Assembly: GCA_041670885.1 (NCBI GenBank)
Contig: JBAXYJ010000055.1
Span: 1 to 13,369 of the forward strand
DNA: 13,369 nt
DNA from: JAJBWD01 sp041670885
GTDB lineage: Bacteria; Bacillota; Clostridia; Clostridiales; Clostridiaceae
Direction of reading: 5' to 3'
Positions within the stretch are counted from its first letter, which is position 1. Each line of letters opens with the position of its first letter. The translations under genes were made by a program, and so were the position numbers. The notes beneath the pieces were generated by a model. It made no database searches. It saw only the letters and a list, made by a program, of their open reading frames with translations, and was not told where the DNA came from. Below are positions 12,581-13,369 of the stretch, in pieces.

Positions 12581-13369
12581 TCATTCTTCTTTCTTTATTT
12601 CAATATATGGTTCTGAATGCAACATATCAACATAGGAACCGATCCCATTTTCTTCTCCTGGTAAATACTCGATTTTTATTATGTCGCCCTCATCTAATAT
12701 TTCTGCTTTTTGTTTTAACTTTTGCAGATTATTAACTTTTACTCTCTCGTATGTCCTTATTATTGGAAAATGATACTGCTCACCATATAGACGAACATGT
12801 ATACTACCAATATAAGAAATGCTGTACTGAGAATCTTCCATTTCTACAATTTTTTTCTGGAGATCCTCGTTTAATTTAAACGAAAATTCTGCTTTTGACC
12901 AACTTCAGTTATGTCTTTCCCCATTTATCAATTCCGATATATAATAAATAATATCATAATCGTCTGTGCAGATTTCATCTGGCAGAATAATAGGCTTACC
13001 AAAATAATCTTCTATCAAAACAACCTTCTCTAAAAAGGCAATTTCTTCATCTGTTGTTTCAAAACCACTTTTGTATTTAAATTGATTTAGGGTACCTTCC
13101 ATAAGATTCTGTCCTGTCGGCAACAATCTTATTGCAAGGTTAGCCCCACCTGAAGCTTTTTTCATAAAGCGTACATACTGAAGCAAATTCTTGTTCCTCA
13201 GTTCTTCTATGTTAATGTTGAAATCTGTTTTTTTCTCAGCTACATTAATTCTCATGCTGATTTTAAATGGACATTTTTCTTGTTCCCTATTTGATACAAC
13301 TATAATACAATCTTCCAGTATTTCTTGCGTTCTCAGAAGAATATATTCGAACTCGACATTTCCATCAAG
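12581..13369 (-). pseudogene. Gene of unknown family split by an in-frame TGA; 5' end beyond the window
   Basis: On the minus strand the frame is open from the right edge (13369) to TGA at 12907-12905, then continues in the same frame without another stop to TGA at 12583-12581. Before the first TGA the protein ends IIYYISELINGERHN; after it comes SWSKAEFSFKLNEDLQKKIV and on to SEPYIEIKKEE. The downstream part has an ATG at 12841 but no ribosome binding site there, and coding-like sequence runs for 21 codons before that ATG, so it does not look like a separate gene. The upstream part has an internal ATG at 13255, but the frame extends past it to the edge (starting LDGNVEFEYILL), so the true start is outside. 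I infer one gene of more than 260 codons interrupted by a nonsense change. The family is not recognised: mixed alpha/beta, soluble, no clear motifs. Confidence 0.65.

Noticed and set aside
12905..12907. Reading the in-frame TGA as selenocysteine
   Set aside because: No redox motif around it and no clear hairpin directly downstream; the protein is not a known selenoprotein. A nonsense change is simpler.
1..13369. CRISPR array, tRNA or rRNA genes
   Set aside because: No regularly spaced repeats and no tRNA- or rRNA-like segments were found by reading both strands.

Overview
The window comes from an AT-rich, low-GC Gram-positive anaerobe, most likely a Clostridium or close relative. The grounds are strong GGAGG-type ribosome binding sites, frequent TTG starts, a threonyl T-box leader, a meso-diaminopimelate-type MurE, a clostridial YkuD L,D-transpeptidase with PG_binding_4-like modules, and a ferredoxin-type protein very rich in cysteine. 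It is ordinary chromosome with some decaying accessory DNA. No insertion sequence, CRISPR array, tRNA or rRNA was seen.

Left part (1-2275). The 5' end of threonine synthase (thrC) runs off the left edge on the minus strand behind a complete T-box leader: consensus promoter, likely ACC specifier, T-box sequence, terminator. Upstream of it lies an HD-superfamily hydrolase gene. Divergent from that is a permuted NlpC/P60-like protein on the plus strand with no ATG, GTG or TTG at its natural start; an ATT placed correctly after a strong ribosome binding site appears to be used. A 54-aa small protein gene follows, with its own terminator.

Middle part (2276-6780). A noncoding segment with several inverted repeats precedes a Dps-like (thioferritin-type) ferritin gene. 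Convergent to it is a membrane-anchored L,D-transpeptidase for cell-wall cross-linking. Behind it, also on the minus strand, are a multi-cysteine 4Fe-4S protein and an EcsC-family protein, each with its own recognisable promoter.

Gene-poor stretch (6781-7670). About 900 bases hold two hairpins and the remains of at least one small minus-strand gene (7268-7478), broken by a one-base frameshift and lacking a normal start codon.

Right part (7671-13369). A minus-strand pair, murE followed by a DAACS-family symporter whose substrate and sodium-site residues are unusual, is divergent from an AraC-family regulator; a perfect 6-4-6 palindrome lies between them. A 42-aa lysine-rich small gene follows the regulator. 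Next come a single-pass membrane protein of unknown function and a gene of unknown family that runs off the right edge. That last gene is split by an in-frame TGA, and the same frame stays open on both sides.

Working links: MurE and the L,D-transpeptidase both concern peptidoglycan, and the Dps-like ferritin and the Fe-S protein fit an anaerobe handling iron and oxidative stress. I see no single new multi-gene system. The points most worth a second look are the two ATT-start loci, the TGA-split gene, the structured segment ahead of the ferritin gene and the divergent symporter.
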